Shown in pieces: positions 25,088 to 33,846 of a DNA stretch of 46,489 nucleotides. The DNA comes from Betaproteobacteria bacterium HGW-Betaproteobacteria-12. Lineage in GTDB: Bacteria > Pseudomonadota > Gammaproteobacteria > Burkholderiales > Rhodocyclaceae. The DNA lies in assembly GCA_002842345.1 (NCBI GenBank), contig PHCU01000010.1:1-46489 (forward strand), written 5' to 3'. How positions within the stretch are numbered: the first letter of the stretch is position 1; each line of letters begins with the position of its first letter. Below the pieces are notes generated by a model, which ran no database searches, was not told the DNA's origin, and saw only the letters and a list, made by a program, of their open reading frames with translations. Both the position numbers and the translations under genes were made by a program.

Positions 25088-26797
25088 CTACACCGTGAAC
25101 AGCGCCATCGTCTGATTCAAGCGGGCCGCCGCGCCGTCCAAATCGGAGGAAACGGTGGCGCTGAGCGCGCCCGCGGCGCAGTTTTCCTCACTCATCCGGG
25201 CAACGGCGGAGACGCGCTCGGAGATGTCGCTAGCCGCCCTGTTCTGCTCGATGATCGACGCCGAAACATCTTCGATGGCGCTCGCGGCCAGGGTGGTACT
25301 GGCCTGTATCTCATGGACGTGCCGGGCAGCGTCTTCCGACAGCCTCTGCCCGCCCGCTGCGCGTTGCACGACCGACTCCATGGAGCCGACCGCGACGCGC
25401 GTCGCGTCCTGCATGGTGACAACCTTTTCATCGATCTCCTTGGCCGATGCTGCGGTCCGCTCGGCCAGCTTGCGTACCTCGTCGGCAACGACAGCGAAGC
25501 CGCGCCCCTGCTCGCCGGCCCGGGCAGCTTCGATGGCCGCATTGAGGGCCAGCAGGTTGGTCTGGTCCGACAGATCCTTGATCACCTGGACGATTCCGGA
25601 GATGCGATCCGAGTCGCCTTCCAGGGCGCTGACAGCAGTACCCGCCGCGGCAATCTGCAGGGCAATCTGGTCGATCTCGGCGGCCATGGCCTTGATCGAT
25701 GCGGCGCCGGAAATGGCCTCGCGGTTGGCCCCTTGAGAACGCTCCAAAGCCTCGCAGGCACTCGCCGAAATATGGGTGATCCCATGCAGCATCTGCCCCA
25801 CCGCCGTCGCCATCGAGCTCGCCGCCTCGCTCTGCCGGCTGGAGGCCTCGGCCACCCGTGAGGACACGCCGGAGGCCTGGCGGGACGACTCGCCGATGGT
25901 TTCCGCCTCCGCCATGACATCGCGCAACGATTGCTGGACGCACTGCAACAGCGTATTGAGCGCATCGGCCGTATGGGCAAGTTCATCCCTGCCTCCGATC
26001 TCGGCGCGCAGGTTGAAATTATTGCTCTCGGCAATCTGCGTAATGGTCTTGCGCATCGACTCCAGCGAGCCGACGACACTGCGCGCAATCATGAAACCCA
26101 GAATGCTGATCAGCACACCGGCGACGACGACCGCACCGAGCGTGGTTCGCGTCGCAATGCTGGCAACGTCGTCGGCATCGGCCTGAGCCGCCGCGCCATC
26201 ACTGATGCTGGTCGCCACCAATTTACTCAGTTGCGCATCGAGCGTGGCATAGGAAGTCCCCCAGCGTAGAGCGGAAGACTCGAATTCCGGGAAGCGGGCG
26301 CGGAACGCATCCCAGTCGCGGGATTCGACCAGTTCCCGCGTCAGCGCAACCTGGCGCTCGTCGAAGCGGGAAAAATCGTCCCACATCGGGCGGATTTCCT
26401 GCCACAGGCGTTCCTGCTCGTCGCTCTTGGTCAGGACGTCATAGTCCTGATAAGCCCGTTTCGCCTTCTCTCCCGCCTCGACGAAGCGCTCGAGGATGCC
26501 TTCGAAGATTCCCTTGCTCTCGGCCAGCAACTCGTTCCTGTCCTGCACGAGGGCTTCGAATTTGTCGATTTTCCAGGCAGCGCCTTCCTGTACGGCAACG
26601 ATGGCCTCCAGGCGCGAGGTCCGGAGCATTGACAGATGCTTGACGGCCGCAAGGCTCTGGTCGCTGACGGCATGCAGCGACAACGACATCCGCTCCAGTC
26701 CGTGCCAGCCGAATAGGCCGACAAATACCAGCGCGGCAATCGAGAGCCCGATTAGCAGATTCAACTTGCTACGAATGCTGATCTTGTTCAAATCCAT
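25088..26797 (-). CDS. Methyl-accepting chemotaxis protein
   Basis: Transmembrane chemoreceptor of 569 residues. The first membrane helix is at about 13-33, a four-helix-type ligand domain covers about 35-215, the second helix ([18 protein letters not shown]) is near 220-240, and a HAMP region follows. The signalling hairpin tip reads [20 protein letters not shown] then [18 protein letters not shown], the hallmark of the family. There is no C-terminal CheR-docking pentapeptide. It would signal to CheA/CheW to steer motility; the ligand is unknown. ATG 26797 is chosen; an in-frame ATG at 26818 would add seven residues. It is transcribed away from the AveC-like gene. Confidence 0.92.
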   Translation of the reverse strand: MDLNKISIRSKLNLLIGLSIAALVFVGLFGWHGLERMSLSLHAVSDQSLAAVKHLSMLRTSRLEAIVAVQEGAAWKIDKFEALVQDRNELLAESKGIFEGILERFVEAGEKAKRAYQDYDVLTKSDEQERLWQEIRPMWDDFSRFDERQVALTRELVESRDWDAFRARFPEFESSALRWGTSYATLDAQLSKLVATSISDGAAAQADADDVASIATRTTLGAVVVAGVLISILGFMIARSVVGSLESMRKTITQIAESNNFNLRAEIGGRDELAHTADALNTLLQCVQQSLRDVMAEAETIGESSRQASGVSSRVAEASSRQSEAASSMATAVGQMLHGITHISASACEALERSQGANREAISGAASIKAMAAEIDQIALQIAAAGTAVSALEGDSDRISGIVQVIKDLSDQTNLLALNAAIEAARAGEQGRGFAVVADEVRKLAERTAASAKEIDEKVVTMQDATRVAVGSMESVVQRAAGGQRLSEDAARHVHEIQASTTLAASAIEDVSASIIEQNRAASDISERVSAVARMSEENCAAGALSATVSSDLDGAAARLNQTMALFTV

Positions 26798-27289
26798 ACC
26801 CCTTAGCAAACAGCCCATGCAGGCAAAAAGGGGCAAAGATATCGTACGCCTCAATACCAGTCCAGCCTTACTATCGCGTTGGCACTGCCCACTCGCCGAA
26901 ACAAGCGGCCTGCCGTTCCATGGCCGGACGCGACTCCCTGCAGCCCTGCCCCCCACCGCAGCAAGCATCGCAGCAAACTACGAGCAGGCCATCAAACGAA
27001 GGCCACTAGCGCATTTCGGTGCAGCAAACCAGCTCCGCGGTCACTGTGCTGTATGAGCACCGGGCGTAGCTGGCGATCTACCAGCCATGTGCGCACCAAG
27101 TAAAAAAAGGCGAAGCAAAACTGGAAACATTGCGTATTGTATGGTTGAATACCTTTAAGACGATTTCCTCCCGACGCGTTCCACGATCCAACAAGGAGCC
27201 GAAGGAGCGACCGTCTATATCACTTGCCGCAACCTCACGGCCGGGGCCGGGGTTCAGTTCACACATCAGACCATCCAGTGGGAGGCCAT
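26798..27289. other. Intergenic region between chemoreceptor and AveC-like gene
   Basis: About 490 bp without a supportable gene. It must hold the divergent promoters. Visible are a GGAGG ribosome site (27281-27285) and a CCATCC hexamer (27271-27276) just before the AveC-like start. No convincing -35/-10 pair was identified. Confidence 0.4.
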
Positions 27290-28438
27290 ATGGATTCATC
27301 CATCGCCAGCAAAACAATCGATACACCGATCGACATCAGCGGCAAAGACCCGAGCATCGTCGTCAAGACGTGGTTCTTTATCGGCTGCGTATCTTTCATC
27401 TTCATGGGCTGGGTCATCTTCAACTGGGTGACCGCCCCCTACTTCGGCCGTACGGTTCTCCCGCCGGATGTCGACGTTCCGCTGCAGTTCAAGATCGGCG
27501 GCCATGCCGTCGAAATCGGCATGAGCCTGGTCTGGATGTATTTCATCTACACCCAGCTGATCAAGCCGATTCGCCAGACCGGCCAGCCCAACACCCTGGG
27601 CCTGCTCGGCATCGCCTTCTTCTTCGCGATCTTCTGGGATCCGTCGATGAACTTCATCCAGCAGGGCTGCGTATACAACCCCTACCTGTTCAACATGGGC
27701 TTCCTCTCCGCCGAAATCCCCGGCTGGATGAGCCCGAACGCCGAGCGCCTGCCCGAGCCGCTGCTCGCCTGGGCCGGCGGTTATCCGGGTTTCCTTATCT
27801 GGGGCTGCCTGTTCGGTCTGGCGGCAATGCGCTGGACCAAGGCCAGGATGCCCGGCATCAACAACGTCAAGCTGGCCATCATCGGCGTGTTCGCCACGAT
27901 GGTGTTCGACACCGTGCTGGAAATTCTGCTTATCCGCGTCACCGGCATCTACGCCTATCCGGGCGCCGTCCGTTCGCTCAGCCTGTGGGGCGGTCACTGG
28001 TACCAGTTCCCGATCTACGAAGGCATCTTCTTCGGCGGCTGGTGGGGACTGTGCACCGTCCTGCTCTATTTCAAGGACGACAAGGGCCTGACCTGGGTCG
28101 AGCGCGGCGTCGAAAAGATCGACATGTGCCGCCGGTCCAACTTCCGCAAGGGCATGATGCGGGCGATCGCCGTCGTCGGCTTCTGCCAGGTCATCGAACT
28201 GTTCATCTACGTCATGCCGATGTCGCTGATCACGGCCAATGCCGATCCCTTCCCCGATGACACGCCGGCCTTCTTCACCGTCGGCACCCGCATGTGCGGC
28301 CCGGGCACCGGCACCGCCTGCCCGCGTCCGGACCTGCCGATCCAGCGCCGGACCGATCTGGAGAAGTATTCCAACTCACCGCGCTACAGCCACGAAGAGG
28401 CGATGAAGCGGGTCGAGGACAACTTCGGCAAGAACTGA
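27290..28438 (+). CDS. AveC-like polytopic membrane protein
   Basis: Membrane protein of 382 residues with about seven hydrophobic segments (for example 24-45, 68-90, 105-125, 160-180, 190-212 and 240-262). Similarity is to the loose family labelled spirocyclase AveC in actinomycetes and some proteobacteria, where few members are characterised; AveC itself acts in avermectin spiroketal formation. Conserved-looking polar motifs inside or next to the membrane are FFAIFWDPSMNF, GAVRSLSLWGGHWYQFPIYE and GTGTACPRP. The ATG has GGAGG five bases upstream. It is followed by two epoxide-hydrolase-like genes, so a role in modifying a hydrophobic, perhaps terpenoid or steroid, compound is an inference. 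Confidence 0.65.
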   Translation: MDSSIASKTIDTPIDISGKDPSIVVKTWFFIGCVSFIFMGWVIFNWVTAPYFGRTVLPPDVDVPLQFKIGGHAVEIGMSLVWMYFIYTQLIKPIRQTGQPNTLGLLGIAFFFAIFWDPSMNFIQQGCVYNPYLFNMGFLSAEIPGWMSPNAERLPEPLLAWAGGYPGFLIWGCLFGLAAMRWTKARMPGINNVKLAIIGVFATMVFDTVLEILLIRVTGIYAYPGAVRSLSLWGGHWYQFPIYEGIFFGGWWGLCTVLLYFKDDKGLTWVERGVEKIDMCRRSNFRKGMMRAIAVVGFCQVIELFIYVMPMSLITANADPFPDDTPAFFTVGTRMCGPGTGTACPRPDLPIQRRTDLEKYSNSPRYSHEEAMKRVEDNFGKN

Positions 28439-28460
28439 GACCCAGCTCTCCAGCCGACCG

Positions 28461-28495
28461 ACCGGAAATGCGGGCCGTGTGCCCGCATTTCCGGT
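28461..28495. terminator. Perfect 15-bp stem hairpin after AveC-like gene
   Basis: ACCGGAAATGCGGGC (28461-28475) pairs perfectly with GCCCGCATTTCCGGT (28481-28495) around a CGTGT loop. It starts 22 bp after the AveC-like stop and ends 42 bp before the next start. There is no T-tract, so it may terminate partially or protect the upstream mRNA and give the genes different expression levels. Confidence 0.6.
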
Positions 28496-28537
28496 TCACG
28501 GCCACCATGCCATCGCCCACCCACACGAGACAACATC

Positions 28538-29512
28538 ATGACCATGCCGCTGCAGCACCGCTTCATCGAAACCAACGGTATTCGCATGCACATCGCCGAA
28601 CAGGGTCAGGGGCCGCTGGTGATTCTTTGCCACGGCTTTCCCGAATGCTGGTACGTCTGGCGTCACCAGATCGAAGCCTTGGCTGCGGCCGGCTATCGCG
28701 TCGTTGCCCCCGATCAGCGCGGTTACGGCCTGACTGACCGGCCAGAGAATATCGACCAGTACCACATCCTCAACCTGACCGCCGATATCGTCGGCCTGGT
28801 CCACGCCCTCGGCGAAGAGACGGCGACCATCGTCGGTCACGACTGGGGTGCCGTCGTCGCCTGGACCTGCGCCGTCCTGCGCCCCGATGTTTTTCCGGCC
28901 CTCGGACTATTGAGCGTTCCCTACTTCGGCTACCACTGGAACGAGCCGCAGCCGACCCGGGCCATGCGTGAAATGGCCGGTGACAAGGAGTTTTACCAGC
29001 TTTATTTCCAGGAGCCGGGCAAGGCCGAAGCCGAACTCGAAGCCGACATCCGCAAGAGCCTCAAGATGTTCTTCTATGCCGCCTCCGGAGATGCCCTGCC
29101 GGAGGAGCGCTGGCGGTTCATGTTCGAGAAATCGGAGACCCTGCTCGACACCGGCGGCCAGCCCAAGGCCCTGCCCGCCTGGCTCAGCGAAGGCGACCTT
29201 GAAGTCTTCGCCAAATCCTTCGAAATCTCCGGTTTCCGCGGCGGCCTCAACTGGTACCGCAACTTCGACCGGATGTGGGAGCTGACCCGCTCCCTCTGCG
29301 GCGCGAAGATCCATCAGCCCTCGCTGTTCGTCGTCGGCGCCCTCGACGTCACCATGGCCATGTACTACCCGCAGTACGAGGCACTTGGCGAGACCATGCC
29401 CGGCCTGCGCAAGAGCGTCGTCATGCCGGGCGTCGGCCACTGGATACAGCAGGAACGCCCGGCCGAAGTAAACGCCCTGCTGATCGAATTCCTCGCCGGC
29501 CTGGCGCACTAG
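28538..29512 (+). CDS. Epoxide-hydrolase-like alpha/beta hydrolase
   Basis: Alpha/beta-hydrolase of 324 residues. The oxyanion-hole motif HGFPE (32-36), the nucleophile Asp102 in GHDWGA and the catalytic His301 in GVGHWIQQERP give the Asp-based signature of soluble epoxide hydrolases and haloalkane dehalogenases; the HGFPE motif and cap residues favour epoxide hydrolase. It would open an epoxide to a diol in the cytoplasm. It lies between the AveC-like gene and a second hydrolase, all on one strand. Confidence 0.85.
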   Translation: MTMPLQHRFIETNGIRMHIAEQGQGPLVILCHGFPECWYVWRHQIEALAAAGYRVVAPDQRGYGLTDRPENIDQYHILNLTADIVGLVHALGEETATIVGHDWGAVVAWTCAVLRPDVFPALGLLSVPYFGYHWNEPQPTRAMREMAGDKEFYQLYFQEPGKAEAELEADIRKSLKMFFYAASGDALPEERWRFMFEKSETLLDTGGQPKALPAWLSEGDLEVFAKSFEISGFRGGLNWYRNFDRMWELTRSLCGAKIHQPSLFVVGALDVTMAMYYPQYEALGETMPGLRKSVVMPGVGHWIQQERPAEVNALLIEFLAGLAH

Positions 29513-29546
29513 CCCAAACGAGCAGCACCCCGAAAAAGGATTGACC

Positions 29547-30425
29547 ATGACGTTGCCGACACTGAAAACCGGATCGCTCCGGGCCAACGGCCTCGACTTC
29601 CACTACCTGGAAGCGGGCGAAGGTCCGCTGGCGCTCTGCCTGCATGGCTTCCCCGACTCACCGATGACCTGGCGGCATATCCTGCCCGCCCTGGCGGCCG
29701 CCGGCTACCGGGCCGTCGCCCCGTACATGCGCGGCTATGCGCCGACCGAAGTACCGTCCACACCGGCCTACGACGGCAGCGTTCTGGCCAGCGATGCCAA
29801 TGCGCTGCATCAAGCGCTCGGCGGCAAGGAAGATGCCGTGCTCATCGGCCACGACTGGGGCGCCCTCGCCGCCTATGGCGCGGCACTGATGGACCCGGTG
29901 CGCTGGCGGCGCTGCGTGACGCTGAGCGTGCCGCCGCTGCCGGTCTTCGGCCAGGTCGCCTTCGACTATGCCCAGATCAAGCGCTCCTTCTACTTCTGGT
30001 TCTTCCAGATGAAGATCGCCCCGGCTGCCGTCGCCGCCAACGACCTGGCCTTCATCGACGGCATCTGGGCCGACTGGTCGCCGGGCTACGATGCACGCGA
30101 GGATCTGGCCTACGTCAAACGCTGCCTCGGCGCCTCGGAAAACCTGGCGGCCGCGCTCGGCTATTACTGGGCCAACATTTCGCCGCAGACCTTCGGCATC
30201 GTCGTCGATCCGCAGCCGGCGCTGGCCCAGCCGCTGCTCTACCTGCACGGCAGCCGCGATGGCTGCATCGCCCTCAGCGAAAAGGTCGTCCAGGCCGTAC
30301 CCGCCTACGGTGCCAGCGGCTCGAAGGCGGCGATCATCGCCAACGCCGGCCATTTCCTGACTCTCGAACAGCCGGGACCGGTCACCGCGCAGATTCTCGA
30401 CTTCATCGGTCAGCCGGGCCAATGA
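29547..30425 (+). CDS. Second epoxide-hydrolase-like alpha/beta hydrolase
   Basis: Paralogue-like hydrolase of 292 residues. HGFPD (33-37) forms the oxyanion hole, Asp103 in GHDWGA is the nucleophile, HGSRDG holds the acid and NAGHFLTLEQP the catalytic His. It differs strongly from its neighbour in the cap (YFWFFQMKIAPAA), so the substrate is probably different. ATG 29547 follows AAAGGA at a good distance; a TTG at 29541 is less likely. The stop overlaps the transglutaminase-like start by 4 bp. Confidence 0.85.
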   Translation: MTLPTLKTGSLRANGLDFHYLEAGEGPLALCLHGFPDSPMTWRHILPALAAAGYRAVAPYMRGYAPTEVPSTPAYDGSVLASDANALHQALGGKEDAVLIGHDWGALAAYGAALMDPVRWRRCVTLSVPPLPVFGQVAFDYAQIKRSFYFWFFQMKIAPAAVAANDLAFIDGIWADWSPGYDAREDLAYVKRCLGASENLAAALGYYWANISPQTFGIVVDPQPALAQPLLYLHGSRDGCIALSEKVVQAVPAYGASGSKAAIIANAGHFLTLEQPGPVTAQILDFIGQPGQ

Positions 30426-31099
30426 ACGCAGCGAACGAAATCTATCTGCAGCCTGCCAGGCTGATCGAGAGCGATGACCCGGCGATCATCGCCTTCGCCC
30501 ATGAAGCCGCCGACGCGGCCGGCGACGATATCGGGCGTGCCATCCGCCTCTACGGCGCGGTGCGCGACCAGATTGCCTACGATCCCTACGACCGGCTGAC
30601 CGAGCCGGAAAGCTGTTCGGCCCGGCGTGCCCTGGCTCGTCAGCGCGGCTTCTGCATTCCCAAGGCCGCACTCCTCGTCGCCGCCGCCCGGGTACTGGGC
30701 ATTCCCGCTCGCATCGGCTTTGCCGATGTGCGCAACCACCTGGCTTCCCCTCGCCTGATCAAGGCCAACAACGGCGACATCTTCCGCTGGCACTCCTACG
30801 CCGAGCTGTTGCTCGCCGGCAACTGGGTCAAGGCGACGCCGGCCTTCGACCTCAGGCTATGCCGCCAGGCCGGAATCGCGGCGCTGGAATTCGATGGTCG
30901 TCACGACTCGATGTTCCATGCCTACGATCAGCGCCAGCGCCGGCACATGGAGTACGTGCTCGATCGCGGCCACTTCGCCGGCGTGCCTTTCGAGGCCGTC
31001 CTCGCCACCTGGCAGACGCACAGCCCGGGCGTACTCGACGAGAGCTATCTCGCCGGCGCGCGCAGCTTCATCGAGGAAGTGAACAAGCCGAGCGCCTGA
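30422..31099 (+). CDS. Transglutaminase-like protein
   Basis: Protein of 225 residues with a transglutaminase-like (papain-fold) core. The Cys-His-Asp triad is readable as Cys78 (QRGFCIPKA), His124 (WHSYAEL) and Asp143 (TPAFD). Bacterial members are usually peptidases or amidases rather than protein cross-linkers. No signal peptide is seen, so it is probably cytoplasmic. Translationally coupled to the second hydrolase; it ends the plus-strand set and converges on the minus-strand operon 28 bp away. Confidence 0.82.
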   Translation: MNAANEIYLQPARLIESDDPAIIAFAHEAADAAGDDIGRAIRLYGAVRDQIAYDPYDRLTEPESCSARRALARQRGFCIPKAALLVAAARVLGIPARIGFADVRNHLASPRLIKANNGDIFRWHSYAELLLAGNWVKATPAFDLRLCRQAGIAALEFDGRHDSMFHAYDQRQRRHMEYVLDRGHFAGVPFEAVLATWQTHSPGVLDESYLAGARSFIEEVNKPSA

Positions 31100-31127
31100 G
31101 CCTCCAGGGCCACGCGCTCGGCGCCGC

Positions 31128-31523
31128 TCAGGTCCGGGTGCGGTACAACCAGCCCAGCCAGAGAATCGCCAGCACGATGTCGGCCGTGGCGAACAGCACC
31201 ACGCGCCCGGACAGCACACCGAACAGCCACTGGCCGACGAACAGCAGGTAGGCGGCGCCCTTGATCAGGCCGCCCACGGCCAGCAGCGGCCGGTCGATCG
31301 CCGGCTGTTGCGCCAGCCAGCCGTAGGCGAGGCCGAGCGAGACGACCATCAGCGCCGCCACCCCGGTATGCAGCGGCGACGATGAAGCGGTGAAGCCGGC
31401 CAACTGCCCCAGCGCATTGTCGGGAAAGACCAGCAGCCAGGCTGCCCCGAGGTTGAAGACGACGCTCAGACGCAGGCTGTGGCGAATCAGTTTCTCGGAG
31501 ATCAAGGCAGGCCTCTCATCCAT
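31128..31523 (-). CDS. Four-helix membrane protein, unknown
   Basis: Protein of 131 residues with about four hydrophobic segments (about 15-33, 45-65, 78-98 and 102-122). No family is recognised with confidence. ATG 31523 is the first start that keeps the hydrophobic core intact. It is the last gene of the minus-strand operon beginning at 33684, 34 bp after the preceding stop, which suggests a role with the membrane proteins encoded there. Confidence 0.6.
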   Translation of the reverse strand: MDERPALISEKLIRHSLRLSVVFNLGAAWLLVFPDNALGQLAGFTASSSPLHTGVAALMVVSLGLAYGWLAQQPAIDRPLLAVGGLIKGAAYLLFVGQWLFGVLSGRVVLFATADIVLAILWLGWLYRTRT

Positions 31524-31557
31524 ATCGTTCGGTTGGCGGCCGGGAGCCGCCACGCGA

Positions 31558-31965
31558 TCAATGCAGTTCGGGAGCTTTGTCCGCCCGGTACACATCGCCC
31601 ATCTGGGTGAAAGCCACCAAGAGGTCAACCTCGCCTTCTTCGATCCGCTTGACCATATGCTCGAGTCGGTCTTCGACGAACTCGGCGGTGATGCCTTTGT
31701 CTTCGCCGGCGGTGACGTAAACGATGTCCCAGTGCTGCCCATTCTGGAGGGATTCATCGAGCATTTCGACAAAATTGCTCACCTTGGACAGCGGCTTGTC
31801 GGTGTACATCACCGGCCTGATGGTAAAGCTGCCGGCCGAGGCCTGACCGGTCAGGATTTCGTCCTCGGTGGCGAATTCCTTTTCGGCAAACACCAGGTAG
31901 AGGCGTTGGGGAACGCCCTTTTCCCGAGCGAGGTTGAGGAACAGGTCAAAGTCTTTTTCGTCCAT
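31558..31965 (-). CDS. Small soluble protein, unknown function
   Basis: Acidic protein of 135 residues without signal or membrane segment. Features such as DFDLFLNLAREKGVPQRLYLVF, a middle DIVYVTAGED and an acidic helix ERIEEGE-type end resemble a family of small proteins that databases often name ribonucleotide reductase subunit alpha, although they lack all its catalytic parts; I make that link from memory. The context is a membrane operon with NorE/NorF-like genes. The role is open. Confidence 0.6.
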   Translation of the reverse strand: MDEKDFDLFLNLAREKGVPQRLYLVFAEKEFATEDEILTGQASAGSFTIRPVMYTDKPLSKVSNFVEMLDESLQNGQHWDIVYVTAGEDKGITAEFVEDRLEHMVKRIEEGEVDLLVAFTQMGDVYRADKAPELH

Positions 31966-32094
31966 GATTTTCTCTGAAGGTTTCTGTTTGTGGGAAGGCA
32001 GACACGTCGGCCGGCTGCTCCGGACCGATCGGGCTTGCCCCAGTGGTTGGCCGATCAGTTTTTTTGGTGATCAAGAGAGCTTCCCGCGTGGACA

Positions 32095-32358
32095 TCAGCC
32101 GCGCCCGATCCATTGCATCGCCACGATCATGGCAACACAGGCGGCAATCCAGGCCTCGAAGATCAGGCGCCAGCCGAGCGGCGCCACCTTCAGTTCCATG
32201 AAATGCAGGAACACCAGGCGCGCCTTGAACAAGGCGAACAGCATCACGCAGACCACGGTCCAGCGCCCGGCACCGTGATTCTCGGCCAGCGCCCAGCCGG
32301 CGATGGTGGCGCACACCAGCACCAGCCAGATCACGGTGAGTTTGCGGCTGGCGTTCAT
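32095..32358 (-). CDS. NorF/cytochrome oxidase subunit IV-like membrane protein
   Basis: Protein of 87 residues with three hydrophobic helices (about 8-25, 33-53 and 64-83) and the HFMELKVAPLGW segment typical of the COX4/NorF family. NorF assists NO reductase activity in denitrifiers. It begins with a one-base overlap (TGATG) on the NorE-like stop, the same gene order as norE-norF, but no norCB is nearby. Confidence 0.72.
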   Translation of the reverse strand: MNASRKLTVIWLVLVCATIAGWALAENHGAGRWTVVCVMLFALFKARLVFLHFMELKVAPLGWRLIFEAWIAACVAMIVAMQWIGRG

Positions 32359-32930
32359 CAGGCCGATCTCCCCAGCAGATAGAGCATCGGGAACAGCACG
32401 ATCCACAGCAGATCGACCATGTGCCAGTAGATGCCGCCCGACTCCAGCCAGACCATGAAGGATCCTGCGAGCTCACGGTCCCTGGCCTGCATCCAGAGCA
32501 TCAGCAGGACACCGATGCCGACCAGGAAATGTAGGAAATGAATACCAGTCAGCGCGAAATAGAACATGAAGAAATCGTTGCTCAGCATGGTGATGCCATG
32601 CCCGATCTTGGCGCTGTACTCGATGAACTTGGTCACCGCGAAGCCAGCACCGACCAGCATCGCCAACAGCAGCCAGCGGCGCAGGGCTAGGCGGTTGCCG
32701 TGCCGCGCCGCCTCGACCCCGAGCGCAACCAGCCAGCTGCTGGTGATCAGGATCAGGGTGTTGAGCAGACCGAGATTGGCATCCAGCTGCAGCGACGACT
32801 GGTCGAACAAGGCGACCTGCCGACCGCGCTCGGCCATGAACAGGACGAAAAACAGGGCGAAGGCCAGCACATCGGCCGTGATGAAGGCCCAGATCGATGG
32901 CACTTCGCCCCGGGGTTGCTGCTCAGGCAT
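32358..32930 (-). CDS. NorE/cytochrome oxidase subunit III-like membrane protein
   Basis: Protein of 190 residues with five membrane helices, matching the short COX3/NorE type. Landmarks are the N-terminal WAFITADVLAFALFF, the conserved FTLTGIHFLH-like FALTGIHFLHFLVG and the end GIYWHMVDLLWIVLFPMLYL. COX3 proteins stabilise haem-copper oxidases, and NorE supports NO reductase. Here it overlaps the unknown polytopic protein gene by 8 bp, so its real partner may be that protein. Confidence 0.85.
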   Translation of the reverse strand: MPEQQPRGEVPSIWAFITADVLAFALFFVLFMAERGRQVALFDQSSLQLDANLGLLNTLILITSSWLVALGVEAARHGNRLALRRWLLLAMLVGAGFAVTKFIEYSAKIGHGITMLSNDFFMFYFALTGIHFLHFLVGIGVLLMLWMQARDRELAGSFMVWLESGGIYWHMVDLLWIVLFPMLYLLGRSA

Positions 32931-33684
32931 TCGCTTTCAAGCCGTAGGCGATGCCGTTGCCCGGGAAGACCAGCGTGCCCGCCTTGTACTCCTGCTCCAG
33001 CCGGGCAATGGCCTTGAACAGGTAGTAGGTGACGAAGAGCATGTAGAAGAAGTAGATCGAGTATTCGACCCAGAAGTTGAGCAGCCCGTTGCGCGCGAAG
33101 ACGCCATGCTTGAAGAAGGGCATGATGTCCTCGGCAATGAACATGAAGCCGCCCCAGATCGAGTACCAGCACAGCCATTTGGGGATCAGCGGCGTCTTCC
33201 GCCGGTCGCTCAGAAAAATGGCGCCCATGGCGATCATCTGCATGGTCGTCACCGAATAGCAGATGCTGATGGTCAGCCAGCTCATGTCGTACAGCAGCTG
33301 GATACTGCCCGGATCCAGCGTGTCAGGGCGATAGGTGCCGGCGAGAATGAAGACGCAGCACATGTAGATCGGAATCACCGTCAGGCCGGCGCCCCACAGT
33401 TGCAACTTGGAAAGGACCCGGTTACCGCCCTCAAGGGTTTCCATCACCTTGGTGATGCCAAGGCCCCACATCATGTAAGTGGGCGCAAAGGTCATCGCCC
33501 CAACCATGCCCAGGCGCATCTGATTGGCATGCTCCTGGAAGTGACTGGCCATCTCGGCGGCGGTCAGGCTCGGCGCCAGCGGCGGCACATTGAAGCCGAG
33601 GATGCCCCAGAAGCCGAAATAGCTCAGCAGGAAGACGGGTCCGGCGGCAAAGCACAGGCGCCAGTACTGGAAGGGATTGTTCAT
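32923..33684 (-). CDS. Polytopic membrane protein, unknown
   Basis: Protein of 253 residues with about six hydrophobic segments (about 10-30, 58-78, 92-115, 130-155, 168-188 and 203-225). No family is recognised. Membrane-embedded His, Met, Cys and Trp residues (MRLGMVGAMTFAPTYMMWGL, SWLTISICYS, WCWYSIWGG-like WLCWYSIWGG and EDIMPFFKHG) would allow metal or haem binding, but no known site pattern is seen. A clear AGGAG ribosome site precedes ATG 33684. It heads the operon with NorE- and NorF-like genes, so it may be the membrane partner that they and the NorQ/NorD-like pair serve; this is a hypothesis. Confidence 0.7.
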   Translation of the reverse strand: MNNPFQYWRLCFAAGPVFLLSYFGFWGILGFNVPPLAPSLTAAEMASHFQEHANQMRLGMVGAMTFAPTYMMWGLGITKVMETLEGGNRVLSKLQLWGAGLTVIPIYMCCVFILAGTYRPDTLDPGSIQLLYDMSWLTISICYSVTTMQMIAMGAIFLSDRRKTPLIPKWLCWYSIWGGFMFIAEDIMPFFKHGVFARNGLLNFWVEYSIYFFYMLFVTYYLFKAIARLEQEYKAGTLVFPGNGIAYGLKANA

Positions 33685-33724
33685 GATCGATTTCTCCTGG
33701 AATCAGTTCGGATGCTCGCGATTG

Positions 33725-33830
33725 CCATCCTCCATTCAGGCTTTAGCTGGCCTGTCGCGGAAGCACCAAACGCATGCGTTGGCACAGTATGGTCCGCGAC
33801 GAAACGCCATCCTCCCCGACGAAAGGATGG
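33725..33830. promoter_or_regulatory. Cluster of CCATCC/GGATGG elements before the polytopic-protein operon
   Basis: CCATCC occurs at 33725-33730 and 33807-33812, and GGATGG at 33825-33830, within the 162-bp gap upstream of the minus-strand operon that starts at 33684. The two right-hand copies face each other as CCATCCTCC...AAAGGATGG and could also form a hairpin. MalT-type regulators recognise short GGA(T/G)GA-like boxes, and a MalT/AlkS-like activator is encoded at 36753-39503, so these are candidate activator sites. Confidence 0.4.
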
Positions 33831-33846
33831 GGACGCCCGGCTCGAC

